Source: Rhodopseudomonas sp. BAL398
GTDB lineage: Bacteria > Pseudomonadota > Alphaproteobacteria > Rhizobiales > Xanthobacteraceae
Assembly (NCBI RefSeq): GCF_033001325.1
Contig: NZ_CP133111.1
Coordinates: forward strand, 806,001-870,000
Length of the DNA stretch: 64,000 bases
Direction of reading: 5' to 3'
The translations under genes were made by a program, and so were the position numbers. The notes under the pieces were generated by a model that saw only the letters and a program-made list of their open reading frames with translations, was not told the origin of the DNA and did not search any database. The stretch's first letter is position 1. Each line of letters begins with the position of its first letter. Positions 46,252 through 55,942 of this stretch are shown in pieces.

Positions 46252-47976
46252 TTACGTGGTGACGTCGTTCCGGTTGCGGGCGTGAGCGCTGCGTGATGGC
46301 TGCAGGGAGGGCGCGGCGACCTCGACCGCATCGCGCGCAGGCCGGGCCTGAGCGTGCCCGGTCATGCCGGACTCGTAGAAGCGATAGGCGCTGCGGCCGG
46401 ATTCCTTGGCGCGATACAGCGCCGCATCCGCCTTCCTGAGCAATTCGTCCGGCGTGGTGCCATCGCGCGGCGACAGCGCGATGCCGACGCTGGCGCCGAC
46501 CACGATATCGTGCCCCTGAATCGCGTAGGGGGCGCCAAGCACCTCGACAATACGCGCCGCCAATGCGGTGACGTCGGATAGATCGCCATCATTGACGATC
46601 TGGATCACGGCGAATTCGTCGCCGCCCAGTCTGGCGACCGTGTCGTCGCTGCGAATGCAGCCGAGCAGTCGCTGCGACACCTCGTGCAACAGCGTGTCGC
46701 CGACCGCATGGCCGAAGCTGTCATTGACCTGCTTGAAGCGGTCGAGATCGAGAAACAGCACCGCGATCCAGCTGTCGTGGATCGCGTGCTGAAGCACGTG
46801 GGCGAATTCGTTGTGGAATTTGGTCCGGTTCGGCAATTGGGTGAGCGGGTCGTGCAGCGCCTGATAGGCGATCAATTGATTCGCCTCATGCCATTTGGTC
46901 ACGTCTTCCACCGTCGCGACCCAGCCGCTGCCTTGCACTGGCTGCTCCGTCACCCGCAGGACCCTGCCGCCGAAGTCGACCTCCCTGACCGCCGGACGGC
47001 CGGCGGCCATTTCGGCCATGACATCCGCAAAGTATTGATCCGGGTCGCCGTCGAAATCGCCCGCGGCCTGGCGGTATTCGAGCTGATCGCGCAACGACAT
47101 GCCACGCAGCGTCGCGGCCGGAACGCTGCTCATCGCCGCGTATCGCGCATTGAACAACATCGCGCGACCCGCCGCGTCGAACATGCACAGCCCCTGCGGC
47201 ATGTTCTCGATCGCGGTGTCGAGCAACAGCCTTTGTTGCGCCAGCACGGCGCGGATGCGGCTGTCGCTCAGCGCCGCGATGAAGCACGCGCCGAGGATCG
47301 CCACCGCCACGCCGGCGAGCACGAAGGATGTCGCGGCATGCGACAGCGGGCCGCCCGCAATGGCGTGAGAGCGAACGGGCTGGAACGCAGTGGTGCCGAT
47401 CGCCAGGACGTGGTCGGCGATCAAGGCGGCGGTGAGCAGCGCCGAGGCGGTCAGCATGATCGACAGCCGGTGGCGATGGATCGCCAGGTGAAAGGCGAGG
47501 CTGCCGAAACCGGCGCTCAGCAGCAAGGATGCAATCCAGGTCGTGGCGGACCAATCGACCTGGCGGGGGACGTCGAAGCCCAACACTTCGATGGCGTGGA
47601 TGGCCGAGATTCCGAGCCCGACCACGGCGCCGCCGATCGCACCAGCCCAGGGCGAATTGTCGCGCACGGCGATTGCGACTCCGGTTCCGGTGGCCAGAAT
47701 GGCGACCGCCAGCGACAGCAAGGCCAGGCCGAAATCATAGGCGGCGGGGTCGGCGATATGGGCACCCAGCATCGCGATCGCGTGGGTGGCGAAAATCCCG
47801 TAGCCGCATGCCGCGGCGTTAAGGCCGAGCCAGATCAGCCGGCTGCGCCCCCGACACGCCAGCGCGCGCTTGAACAGACCGAGCGAGACCACGCTGGCCA
47901 GCAGGCCGGTCGCCATCGCCAGCGCGACCAGACGCAGGTCATGGTGGGTGAAATGCTGGAGATCGACGTCAATCAT
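46252..47976 (-). CDS. MHYT-PAS-GGDEF diguanylate cyclase
   Basis: A 574-residue membrane protein. Seven hydrophobic segments carry MHYT-like motifs (THAIAMLG and IHAIEVLGF), a sensor type proposed to bind copper and sense gases. A PAS-like region (about 255-375, AIENMPQGLCMFDAAGR) leads to a GGDEF domain (DPLTQLPNRTKF, the active LGGDEF, and an upstream RSDD product-inhibition site). No EAL domain follows, although MHYT proteins often have one. The start at 47976 replaces an upstream ATG at 48048 with no clear membrane role. It probably feeds cyclic di-GMP signalling; the signal is unknown. Confidence 0.9.
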   Translation of the reverse strand: MIDVDLQHFTHHDLRLVALAMATGLLASVVSLGLFKRALACRGRSRLIWLGLNAAACGYGIFATHAIAMLGAHIADPAAYDFGLALLSLAVAILATGTGVAIAVRDNSPWAGAIGGAVVGLGISAIHAIEVLGFDVPRQVDWSATTWIASLLLSAGFGSLAFHLAIHRHRLSIMLTASALLTAALIADHVLAIGTTAFQPVRSHAIAGGPLSHAATSFVLAGVAVAILGACFIAALSDSRIRAVLAQQRLLLDTAIENMPQGLCMFDAAGRAMLFNARYAAMSSVPAATLRGMSLRDQLEYRQAAGDFDGDPDQYFADVMAEMAAGRPAVREVDFGGRVLRVTEQPVQGSGWVATVEDVTKWHEANQLIAYQALHDPLTQLPNRTKFHNEFAHVLQHAIHDSWIAVLFLDLDRFKQVNDSFGHAVGDTLLHEVSQRLLGCIRSDDTVARLGGDEFAVIQIVNDGDLSDVTALAARIVEVLGAPYAIQGHDIVVGASVGIALSPRDGTTPDELLRKADAALYRAKESGRSAYRFYESGMTGHAQARPARDAVEVAAPSLQPSRSAHARNRNDVTT

Positions 47977-48272
47977 GATGGGTCCGGGTAAGCAGCTGCG
48001 CTGTTTCCTCCCACGACAAGCGGTAATGGCCGGTGAATCGGCGCCCACTCGCTGCGCGCATGGCTAACAGAAACTTGAGCGCGGCACGCTATGATACGCG
48101 GTGGCCCGCGGCCACGCGCCATGCGCGCGGCGCCGGCATCGCTTCACATCGACGGCAACAGCATCGGCACCGAAGATGAAAATGATGGGTCCCGCCCGCG
48201 CTCTCGAAGGATAGGCCTGAAATTCAGTGCGCCATTGGAGCCAGGCCTTGCGGCAATGCCGGCTTCGGATTC

Positions 48273-48971
48273 CTAGCGCATGAATGCCGTGGTCAGCAGT
48301 CCATCGTCGTGGCCGTTCGCGGTCTTCTGTTCGGCCTCGTGTTCGATGGAGAGCAGGGTTTGCGCAAGATGGCGTTCGGTCTTGGCGACGATTCCACCGC
48401 GATCCCGGCTGCGGTACAGCGCCAACAGGTCGGCGTGGTCGCGATTGTTCATGTCGCGAATTTCGGGCTTGGCAAACAGCGACAGCACCACATAAGGCGA
48501 GGCCGCATGGGCCAGATTGTAGACGATGCTGCCGAGGCGGCTGCCGCTCGCATTGCCGGTCAACGCGGCATGAAACTCTTCGTTCAGGGTCGCCCAGTTC
48601 TGCGCCGAAACCTTGCCGCACATCTTGCGATGACAGGCTTCGGCGCGGTCGAGGCCGTCATCCGTAATCGCGTCAAAAGTTCGCTCGGCGAGCAAAGGCT
48701 CCAGCCGCAGCCGCATCTGGTAGATTTCCTGCACGTCGTTCAGCGTCAGCCCGCGAACTACCGCGCCGCGGCGTTCATCGAGTGAGATCAGGCCTTCGGC
48801 CAGCAAGTCACGAAACGCTTCCCGTACCGGCGTCGTGCTGACGTCGAGCTGGCGGGCGATGTCCTCCTGCCGCAAGCGTGATCCCGCCGGGTAGCGCCCC
48901 TGGAGAATTTTCGTCCGCAAGTTTCCCAGAACATATTGTCGGACTGTGGTGGGCTGTCCACGTCCCCTCAT
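48273..48971 (-). CDS. GntR-family regulator, FCD (FadR/VanR) type
   Basis: A 232-residue repressor. The winged helix-turn-helix is LRTKILQGRYPAGSRLRQEDIARQLDVSTTPVREAFRDL; the FCD effector domain follows, with the metal-site histidine-bearing LNEEFHAALTG and RDHADLLALYRSRD. It is divergent from the ABC importer operon, and two palindromes in the gap are probably its operators. The likely inducer is a substrate of that operon. Confidence 0.92.
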   Translation of the reverse strand: MRGRGQPTTVRQYVLGNLRTKILQGRYPAGSRLRQEDIARQLDVSTTPVREAFRDLLAEGLISLDERRGAVVRGLTLNDVQEIYQMRLRLEPLLAERTFDAITDDGLDRAEACHRKMCGKVSAQNWATLNEEFHAALTGNASGSRLGSIVYNLAHAASPYVVLSLFAKPEIRDMNNRDHADLLALYRSRDRGGIVAKTERHLAQTLLSIEHEAEQKTANGHDDGLLTTAFMR

Positions 48972-49100
48972 CGGTTGCTCCTATCCTGGTCGCGCCGGCA
49001 TTCGGCGGCGGCACGCTCAACATCCGCCGCGGAACGAAACGAACCCGGCCAGCATACATCATCGATATCACATGTCAGCGGCGGAGCGGCGCCTGTCTCG

Positions 49101-49125
49101 TGTGCATAATGCACAATGCATTGTG
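49101..49125. promoter_or_regulatory. Two overlapping palindromes, probable GntR operator
   Basis: TGTGCATAATGCACA (49101-49115, symmetric about its central A) and CACAATGCATTGTG (49112-49125, perfect) overlap by four bases. They lie in the 313-base gap between the divergent GntR and ABC genes, 160 bases before the ABC start. The size and the gap position suit GntR/FCD binding. No other gene is seen in 48972-49284. Confidence 0.6.
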
Positions 49126-49284
49126 GCCAGGGCGCGGGGTGGGCGTTTCGACGGCGGCGGCCCGGGGCACGCGCATTTCGGCAACTCGTTCAGTTGTCGC
49201 GGTTATTCCCGCTATGGCGACGTCGTGCGATTCATTCGCGAGTCTGGCATAGCGCTTGCTAGGTGTCTGCCAAAGGAGCTTCCG

Positions 49285-50073
49285 ATGGCAGAGCCACAAA
49301 TCCAGCTGAGTGTTCGTGACGTCCGGAAGGTGTTTCCCGGCAAGGGCGGCGCGGTCCCGGTGCTCGACGGACTCTCTTTCGACATCTATGAACGCGACTT
49401 CGTCAGCATCATCGGGCCGAGCGGGTGCGGCAAGACCACGATCTTCAATGTGATCGCCGGGCTACTCAACGCCGATAGCGGCAGCCTGATCTATCGTGGC
49501 GAGCACGTCACAAGTTTGCGTGGCCGCATCGGCTACATGATGCAGAAGGACCTGCTGTTTCCCTGGCGCACGGTGCTGGACAACGTCCTGCTCGGCCTGC
49601 GCGTGCGCGGCGTCGCGGATGCCGAAGCGCTCGACACCGCGCGGGAATATCTCTCGACATTCGGCCTGTCGGGATTTGAAAAGGCCTACCCGAAGACATT
49701 GTCGGGCGGAATGCGCCAGCGGGTGGCATTGATCCGCACGCTGATCATGGATCCCGACATTCTTCTGCTCGACGAACCGTTCTCCGCGCTCGACTATCAG
49801 ACGCGGCTGTATCTCGAAGGCGTGTTGATGGAGGCGGTCGAAACCTTCCACAAGACCGTGATCCTGATCACCCACGACGTCGACGAGGCGGTCGCCCTGT
49901 CGAAGCGTGTCGTGGCGTTGAGCGGGCGGCCGACGCGGGTCAAGAACGTGCACACCATCGAGATCGAACGCGCTGGCCCCGTCGAGGCCCGCAGTGACCG
50001 CCGCTTCTCCGAATATTTTCACATGCTGTGCGGCGAACTCGACATTCAGACCAGCAAAGCGAAGGTCAACTGA
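49285..50073 (+). CDS. ABC transporter ATPase, nitrate/taurine (SsuB/TauB) type
   Basis: A 262-residue ATPase energising the importer encoded downstream. Walker A is GPSGCGKTT, the signature is LSGGMRQRVALIRTL, Walker B is ILLLDEPFSALD, and the H-loop is ILITHDVDEA. The MMQKDLLFPWRTVLDNV Q-loop is of the NrtD/SsuB/TauB group. AAAGGAG precedes the ATG at 49285. The stop overlaps the permease start (TGATG), so the two are translationally coupled. Confidence 0.93.
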   Translation: MAEPQIQLSVRDVRKVFPGKGGAVPVLDGLSFDIYERDFVSIIGPSGCGKTTIFNVIAGLLNADSGSLIYRGEHVTSLRGRIGYMMQKDLLFPWRTVLDNVLLGLRVRGVADAEALDTAREYLSTFGLSGFEKAYPKTLSGGMRQRVALIRTLIMDPDILLLDEPFSALDYQTRLYLEGVLMEAVETFHKTVILITHDVDEAVALSKRVVALSGRPTRVKNVHTIEIERAGPVEARSDRRFSEYFHMLCGELDIQTSKAKVN

Positions 50074-50951
50074 TGGCAAGCGCAGTCGAAGCCCGGTCGC
50101 CATCGGGCGGCAACGTGATCGCTGGTGACCTCGAGCCCGGCAAGTCGAGGCAGGGCCTGATCGTCACGCTTGATACGCGGATCGGCCGCGCGGCGCTACA
50201 AACGCTCGCCGTCGTGGCGTTCTTCGCGCTGTGGGAGTTCGGCGTGGCGATGGGCTGGATATCCGAGTTTCTGGTCGGCAAGCCGTCCGGCATCTGGGCG
50301 CGTTTCGTGATTCAGGTGCTCGACGGATCGCTGTTCGTCGACAGCGGATATACGCTTTATGAGGCGATCATCGGCTTCGTCGTCGGCACCATCGTGGGAT
50401 CGATTCTCGGTCTTGCGATGTGGTACTCGATCTTCGTGGCGCGGATGGTCGAGCCGTTCATCGTGGCGTTGAACAGCGTGCCGAAAATTGCGCTCGCGCC
50501 CGTCATTCTGCTCTGGTTCGGCACCGGCCTCTTGTCCAAGGTCGTGCTCGTGGTGTCGATGACCGCATTGGTCGCCTTGATTGCCGCCTATCAGGCCGCC
50601 AAGGATGCCGACAAGGACCTGCAATCGCTGATGGTGTCGATGGGCGGCTCCAAGCACCAGATCTTCTACAGCGTTATCATCCCGTCCTCTTTGCCCGCAA
50701 TCATCGCAACGTTCCGGATCAACATCGGCTTCGGCCTCGTTGGCGCGGTCGTCGGAGAATTCATTTCTTCAAAGCGCGGCCTCGGGCATCTCGTCTACAA
50801 CGCATCGAGCCTCTACGACCTCAACTCGGTCTGGGTCGGACTCTTCGTTCTCATGTTCATGGGCTACGTGCTCTATCACGGGATCGATGCGCTGGAGCGA
50901 TACCTGCTTCCTTGGAAACAGGACATCGGACACACCACCGCTCACGTTTGA
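50073..50951 (+). CDS. ABC transporter permease, nitrate/taurine type
   Basis: A 292-residue inner-membrane permease with about six hydrophobic segments. The conserved EAA loop is visible as SMGGSKHQIFYSVIIPSSLPAI, which contacts the ATPase. The NSVPKIALAPVILLWFG stretch is typical of the SsuC/TauC/NrtB group. It is coupled to the ATPase gene. Confidence 0.92.
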   Translation: MASAVEARSPSGGNVIAGDLEPGKSRQGLIVTLDTRIGRAALQTLAVVAFFALWEFGVAMGWISEFLVGKPSGIWARFVIQVLDGSLFVDSGYTLYEAIIGFVVGTIVGSILGLAMWYSIFVARMVEPFIVALNSVPKIALAPVILLWFGTGLLSKVVLVVSMTALVALIAAYQAAKDADKDLQSLMVSMGGSKHQIFYSVIIPSSLPAIIATFRINIGFGLVGAVVGEFISSKRGLGHLVYNASSLYDLNSVWVGLFVLMFMGYVLYHGIDALERYLLPWKQDIGHTTAHV

Positions 50952-51006
50952 GCGCGGCGGCAACTAATTCCAAGGATCACCAGCCCCAACCACGGAGCGT
51001 AACTAA

Positions 51007-51987
51007 ATGCGGTCAATCCAAAAGTTCGTAGGTGCAGTGACGGTCGTCGCGTCGCTGGCGATCGCCGGCACGGCACCAACCGCCGCGATGGCGAAGCAGG
51101 TGACGATCTCTCAGGCCTTCCAGTCCATGCTCTATTTGCCGTTCTACGTCGCCATCGACAAAGGCTTCTTCAAAGAGCAGGGCGTCGACGTCGACAAGCA
51201 GACCGCCGGTTCGCCGACGACGGCGTTGTCGTCGGTGCTGTCCGGCAGCGCGCAGTTCTCGATTCACGGCCCCGAATGGACCGCGATCGCCAATTCGAAA
51301 GGCGCCGATGTCGACATTATCTGCAACGTCGTGAACGGCGCCGCGGTGTGGGTCGCCGCGACGCCCAACTTCAAGTTCGACAGCATCAAGGACGTCAAGG
51401 GTCAGAAAGTGGTCTCCGGGCTGATGCCGACCACCAGCACCTCGCTGTTCATGAAGCTGCTCAAAGATAACGGCATGAATCCGGATGCCGATGTCGACTT
51501 GCTGCAGGTGCAGATTGGCGCCGAGCCCGGACCGTTTCTCGGCGGGCAGGCCAAGCTGGCGGTGTTCTATGAGCCCGGCCTGGATCAGGTGGTGGCGAAA
51601 GGCATGAAAGTCGTGGTCAGCTTTCCGAAGTCCTATGGCCCCTACGCCTTCTCGTCGATCACGGCCAAGAAAGACGTCGATCCGAAGGACGCACAGGCTG
51701 TCGTCAACGCGATGGAACTGGCGCTGCGTTTCATGCAGGCCAATCCCGATGAGACCGTCGCCATCGCCAAGAAGGAATTTCCGACACTTGATGGCGCCAT
51801 CGTCGAGGCAGCGGTCCGGCGCATGATGAAGGAGGAGGTCTATCCGTCGAGCGTGCAAACGTCGCCGCAGGCCTACAAGACAGCAATGCAGACCCAGATC
51901 GCCCTTGGCAATCTGAAAGAGGCGCCGACATACGAAACCTTCGTCGTTCAGGACTATGTCAAGAACGCCCTCGCATTGCCGAAGTAA
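51007..51987 (+). CDS. ABC transporter substrate-binding protein, NMT1/THI5-like
   Basis: A 326-residue periplasmic protein with a signal peptide (about 1-30, ending AMAKQ). The mature part has the NMT1/SsuA-like pattern YLPFYVAIDKGFFKEQGVDV and VSGLMPTTSTSLFMKLLKDNG. These proteins bind thiamine precursors, sulfonates, nitrate or small amides; the neighbouring amidase makes an amide or ureide the most reasonable ligand here. GGAG precedes the ATG, 55 bases after the permease. Confidence 0.92.
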   Translation: MRSIQKFVGAVTVVASLAIAGTAPTAAMAKQVTISQAFQSMLYLPFYVAIDKGFFKEQGVDVDKQTAGSPTTALSSVLSGSAQFSIHGPEWTAIANSKGADVDIICNVVNGAAVWVAATPNFKFDSIKDVKGQKVVSGLMPTTSTSLFMKLLKDNGMNPDADVDLLQVQIGAEPGPFLGGQAKLAVFYEPGLDQVVAKGMKVVVSFPKSYGPYAFSSITAKKDVDPKDAQAVVNAMELALRFMQANPDETVAIAKKEFPTLDGAIVEAAVRRMMKEEVYPSSVQTSPQAYKTAMQTQIALGNLKEAPTYETFVVQDYVKNALALPK

Positions 51988-51994
51988 ATCGCAG

Positions 51995-52023
51995 GCGCCG
52001 GCGGTCAGCTGCGCCGCCGGCGC
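51995..52023 (+). promoter_or_regulatory. Stem-loop between substrate-binding protein and amidase genes
   Basis: GCGCCGGCGG (51995-52004) and CCGCCGGCGC (52014-52023) form a perfect 10-bp stem around a 9-base loop, seven bases after the stop, followed by a pyrimidine-rich run. Inside an operon this is more likely an mRNA-stabilising or partial-termination element that lets the binding protein be made in excess. Confidence 0.5.
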
Positions 52024-52052
52024 TCCTCCTCTCTTCAGGATTCGTCCCCACC

Positions 52053-53348
52053 ATGTCGTACCCAGTCGGGCTGCTCGCGGCCCATCATGCTATTCGCGCA
52101 GGAACGCTGAGCCGTGCCGACTATCTGGCGGCCTGCACCGCGCGCGCCGATGAAATCGAACCCTGGCTCAAGGCCTTCGTCTATCGGGCGACCGCCGGTG
52201 AGCTCGATGGCGCTGGCGACGGCCCGCTGGCCGGCATCCCGGTCGGCGTCAAAGACATCATTGCCACCGCCGGCATGACGACGACGAACGGCTCGCCGAT
52301 CTTCGCCGATCACGTTCCGGAACAGGATGCGCCCGTCGTCGCGCGCATCAAGCGGCTTGGCGGCATCGTCTTCGGCAAGACGGTGAGCACGGAATTCGCA
52401 TGGCGCTGCCCCGGGCCGACGGTCAATCCCTGGAACCGACGACATACGCCGGGTGGCTCGTCGAGCGGTTCGGCGGCCGCCGTGGCGGCCGGCATCGTGC
52501 CGCTCGCGCTCGGCACCCAAACCGTCGGCTCGATCCTGCGCCCGGCTGCCTATTGCGGCGTGGTCGGCTTCAAGCCGAGCTACGGCGCCATCGCGCGCGA
52601 GGGTGTGCAGCCGCTGGCGCAATCGCTCGACCATGTCGGGCTGTTCGCCCGGTCGGTGGACGACGCGGCCTATGCGTTCAGCCTGCTGTCGGACGCCGGC
52701 GACGCCATGGCCGACGAGGTCGGCAACGGCGCCGGTGAAGCGCTCGCGACGTCCTCGCTGCGGCTCGGCATCGTTCGACCGCCGATCTGGGATCGCGTCA
52801 GCGGCGAGCAGAACCAGGCGTTCGACCAAGCCCTGGACAAGCTTCGGCGCGCCGGCGCCAAGGTCGAAGAGCTGCAATTGCCGGCGGTTTATTGGCAGGG
52901 GTTCGAAGCCGCTGAAACGATTCTCGCGGCCGAAGCCGCCACGATCTACAATCCTTTGGTCGAGCGGTTTCCCGATCTCACAAGTTCGCAATTGAAGGAA
53001 TTGGCGGCGACGGGCAGCGCCATCGCGGTCACGCGCTATATCGCCGCGCGGCAGCTGCAATCAGAATTGCAGGACGCATTTCCGCGGCACGTCGATGGCC
53101 TCGACGGCATTCTCACCGTGCCGGCGCCGGGCGAAGCCCCCGAAGGACTGGCCTATACGGGCGATGCCAGCTTCTGCGCGGTGTGGACCTTGCTCGGTCT
53201 GCCGGCGCTCGCCATGCCGATCGCCAGATCCGCGCGCGGGCTGCCGCTCGCAATCCAGTTGATCGGCCGATATGGCCAGGATGTCGCGATGCTGCGCACG
53301 GCACGCACAATCGAGGCGTGCCTGGCGACGCCAGTCGAGGCGCTGTGA
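52053..53348 (+). CDS. Amidase (amidase signature family)
   Basis: A 431-residue amidase-signature enzyme. The Ser-cisSer-Lys triad is visible: lysine in IPVGVKDIIAT, the cis-serine in TPGGSSSGSAAAVAAG and the nucleophilic serine in TQTVGSILRPAAYCG. It hydrolyses an amide, probably the compound taken up by the upstream importer. It is the fourth gene of the GntR-controlled unit and ends 34 bases from the convergent phaC. Confidence 0.93.
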   Translation: MSYPVGLLAAHHAIRAGTLSRADYLAACTARADEIEPWLKAFVYRATAGELDGAGDGPLAGIPVGVKDIIATAGMTTTNGSPIFADHVPEQDAPVVARIKRLGGIVFGKTVSTEFAWRCPGPTVNPWNRRHTPGGSSSGSAAAVAAGIVPLALGTQTVGSILRPAAYCGVVGFKPSYGAIAREGVQPLAQSLDHVGLFARSVDDAAYAFSLLSDAGDAMADEVGNGAGEALATSSLRLGIVRPPIWDRVSGEQNQAFDQALDKLRRAGAKVEELQLPAVYWQGFEAAETILAAEAATIYNPLVERFPDLTSSQLKELAATGSAIAVTRYIAARQLQSELQDAFPRHVDGLDGILTVPAPGEAPEGLAYTGDASFCAVWTLLGLPALAMPIARSARGLPLAIQLIGRYGQDVAMLRTARTIEACLATPVEAL

Positions 53349-53382
53349 CTGGCATAGACCATAACGGCGGCGTCCGCGGCAA

Positions 53383-55188
53383 TCAGGCGCGGACGCGGAC
53401 GTAGCTTCCGGGCGCGTCCTCGATCCCGGGGAATTCGGCGCTGCCGACCTGTCGGGCGGGAACCTGTTCGGGGTCGAATTCGCCCAGCCATTCGCGCCAG
53501 TTCGGCCACCACGAGCCCTTGTGCTCCTGGGCGGTCGCCAGCCATTCGGCGACGCTGGTCGCCTTGCTGGTATCATTGGTCCAGAATTGATACTTGCCCG
53601 CCGCCGGCGGATTGACCACGCCGGCGATATGGCCGGATCCGGACAACACATACTTCACCGGCCCGCCGAAGAACTGCGAGCCATACAGCACCGACTCGGC
53701 CGGCGCGATATGGTCCTCGCGGGTCGCCAGATTGTAGATCGGCACCTTGACCTTGGTGAGGTCGAGCAGGGTGTTGTCGAGCACCATGGTGCCGGCCGAC
53801 AGCCGGTTGTCGAGATAGCAATTGCGCAAGTAGTAGGAATGGTTGGCCGCCGGCATCCGCGTGGCGTCCGAATTCCAGTGCAGCAGGTCGAAGGCGGAGG
53901 GCGGCTGGCCCTTCAGATAATTGCTGACCACATAGGACCAGATCAGGTCGTTGGAGCGCAGCATGTTGAAGGCCATCGCCATCCGCGCGCCCTCGAGCAC
54001 GCCGCTCTGCTTCATGTCGCGCTCCAGCGCGGCGATCTGGTCCTCGTCGACGAACACCATCAGGTCGCCCGCATGGGTGAAATCGACCTGCGTGGTGAGG
54101 AAGGTCGCGGAGGTGACGCGGACCCGGCGCTTGTCGGCGAGCCATGCCAGCGTCGAGGCGAGCAGGGTGCCGCCGACGCAATAGCCCAGCGTATGCACCT
54201 TCATCTCGCCGGTGACCTTCTCGATGATGTCCATCGCGGTCAACGGCCCCTGTTTCATGTAGTCGTCAAAACCCTTGGCGGCGAGGCGCTTGTCCGGGTT
54301 GACCCAGGAGATCACGAATACGGTGACGCCCTGATCGACGCACCATTTGATGAAGGATTTGTCCGGCTTCAGATCTAGGATGTAGTATTTGTTGATCCAT
54401 GGCGGCACGATCAGCAGCGGGGTGCGCAGCACGTTCTCGGTGGTGGGCGTGTACTGGATCAGCTGCATCAGCTCGTTCTGATAGATCACCTTGCCGGGCG
54501 TGGTCGCCATGTTGACGCCGACCGCCAGATTGGCCGGGTCGGACTGCCGGATCCGCAACTGGCCCTGGCCGGCCTCGATATCCTCGGCCAGCATCTTCAT
54601 GCCGCGCACCAGGTTGTCGCCGTTCGACGCCAGCGTCTCGCGCAGCAATTCCGGATTGGTCATCACGAAGTTCGACGGCGCCAGCGCGTTGCTGATCTGC
54701 TGGACGTAGAACGCGGCCTTCTTCCTGGTGTGCGGGTCGAGACCCTCGGCCTCGGTGACCAGCTCATTGGCCCATTTGGCCGTCAGCAGATAGGCCTGCA
54801 TCAGGAACTCGAAGAACTGGTTCGCCTTCCATTCCGGGTCGCTGAACCGCTTGTCGCGCGGCGGCGGCTCGATCACCGGCGCGACCTGCTCGCCGACCAG
54901 CCGGCGGGCGGAAGTGCCCCACAGGTCGAGATAGGCCTTGCCCAGCCTGGTCTGCAATTCGGTGGCGCGCGCGCGGTCCGACATCCAGTAGTCGGCGACC
55001 GTGGTGAAGGTCTTCACCACCTCGGTCATCTCGGTCGGCGGCTTGTCCTTGGCCTCGCCATTGTCGCGTGGCTTGAGATAGGCGGCGAGGGCCTGACCAC
55101 TGGACTCCATCGCCCGCGCCAAATTCAGCGCGAATGCCTCCGGATCGAACTTTTTGGTAGGTTCGGCTTGTGCTAACACTTCGGACAT
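53383..55188 (-). CDS. phaC: Class I poly(3-hydroxyalkanoate) synthase
   Basis: A 601-residue PHA synthase, the length of class I enzymes, which polymerise 3-hydroxyacyl-CoA on granule surfaces. The N-terminal region has AFALNLARAMESSGQALAAY; the alpha/beta hydrolase core carries the lipase-like box G-Y-C-V-G-G with catalytic C337, VPPWINKYYILDL, WVNPDK, and a GSGHIAGVVNPPA histidine region. The partner genes phaA, phaB and phaP are not in the window. The 250-base region upstream is non-coding and probably holds its promoter and that of the divergent lipoprotein. Confidence 0.96.
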   Translation of the reverse strand: MSEVLAQAEPTKKFDPEAFALNLARAMESSGQALAAYLKPRDNGEAKDKPPTEMTEVVKTFTTVADYWMSDRARATELQTRLGKAYLDLWGTSARRLVGEQVAPVIEPPPRDKRFSDPEWKANQFFEFLMQAYLLTAKWANELVTEAEGLDPHTRKKAAFYVQQISNALAPSNFVMTNPELLRETLASNGDNLVRGMKMLAEDIEAGQGQLRIRQSDPANLAVGVNMATTPGKVIYQNELMQLIQYTPTTENVLRTPLLIVPPWINKYYILDLKPDKSFIKWCVDQGVTVFVISWVNPDKRLAAKGFDDYMKQGPLTAMDIIEKVTGEMKVHTLGYCVGGTLLASTLAWLADKRRVRVTSATFLTTQVDFTHAGDLMVFVDEDQIAALERDMKQSGVLEGARMAMAFNMLRSNDLIWSYVVSNYLKGQPPSAFDLLHWNSDATRMPAANHSYYLRNCYLDNRLSAGTMVLDNTLLDLTKVKVPIYNLATREDHIAPAESVLYGSQFFGGPVKYVLSGSGHIAGVVNPPAAGKYQFWTNDTSKATSVAEWLATAQEHKGSWWPNWREWLGEFDPEQVPARQVGSAEFPGIEDAPGSYVRVRA

Positions 55189-55438
55189 TGTCGGACACTA
55201 CGGTTTCGGTGGATTTCTCGCTCAGGTCGCGGCTTGCCGGCCGATGATGACACAGATCTGTTGACGTCGCTGATTTCGATGTGCTGCACTGCGACAAATG
55301 GACTTCGTTCGGTCACACTGCTGACCCCATGGCAGGCTTAGCTCACCGGACTTTAATGGATTGACAGCAAGATGGTTGCCCCGCCGGTGCGACGTTAAGT
55401 GGCAGGGCGGACGATGCGGGAAGTGACAGGGCGTAACG

Positions 55439-55759
55439 ATGCGAGGCGAGATGATTTTTTTACGATCACCAGATTCGCCTGGATGGGCGGAACGCACGGC
55501 GCGCGGCACCGTCATGGCGGTGCTGTTGCTCGCTGGCCTTGGCCTCGGCGGATGTTCGATCTCGCTGTCGGAGCTGCCGGGGGGCAGTGACGCCACCCCC
55601 GCCAAGGAGGCGGACGCGTTTCCGGCGGTCAATGACCTGCCGACCGGGCGGGAAGACACCGCGATGGCGCCGGCCGAACGCAGCAAGATCGAAAAGGAGC
55701 TGATCGCCGCCCGCGAACGTCAGGCCGTCGTCGCCGCGCCGTCGTCGGCCACGAAATAG
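55439..55759 (+). CDS. Small lipoprotein
   Basis: A 106-residue protein with a signal segment (VMAVLLLAGLGLGGCS) ending in a lipobox L-G-G-C, so lipidation at Cys is expected (mature lipoprotein of about 67 residues). The mature part is alanine/glutamate-rich (KEADAFPAVNDLP, then a helical IEKELIAARERQAVV) with no domain. The first start (55439) and one at 55451 are both possible. It is divergent from phaC and on the same strand as the aminotransferase 180 bases on. Confidence 0.75.
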   Translation: MRGEMIFLRSPDSPGWAERTARGTVMAVLLLAGLGLGGCSISLSELPGGSDATPAKEADAFPAVNDLPTGREDTAMAPAERSKIEKELIAARERQAVVAAPSSATK

Positions 55760-55942
55760 CCGCAAAGCACCCCCCGCCCGGTAACATCGCCCGGGGCAGG
55801 GCGGCTCCTCACGCCAGGCGCATGCCAGCCCTGTGGCCGCTCGGCGCAAAATCGGCTTATCAGACCGATTCCGCGTGAATCGGATTCCCCTCCGGTCGCA
55901 AACGCGGTAACGATCCAGCCGTTCGGTCGGGAGTCGAGGACC

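Noticed and set aside
55189-55438. Possible regulatory RNA in the phaC upstream region
   Set aside because: No stable long stem or terminator was evident.
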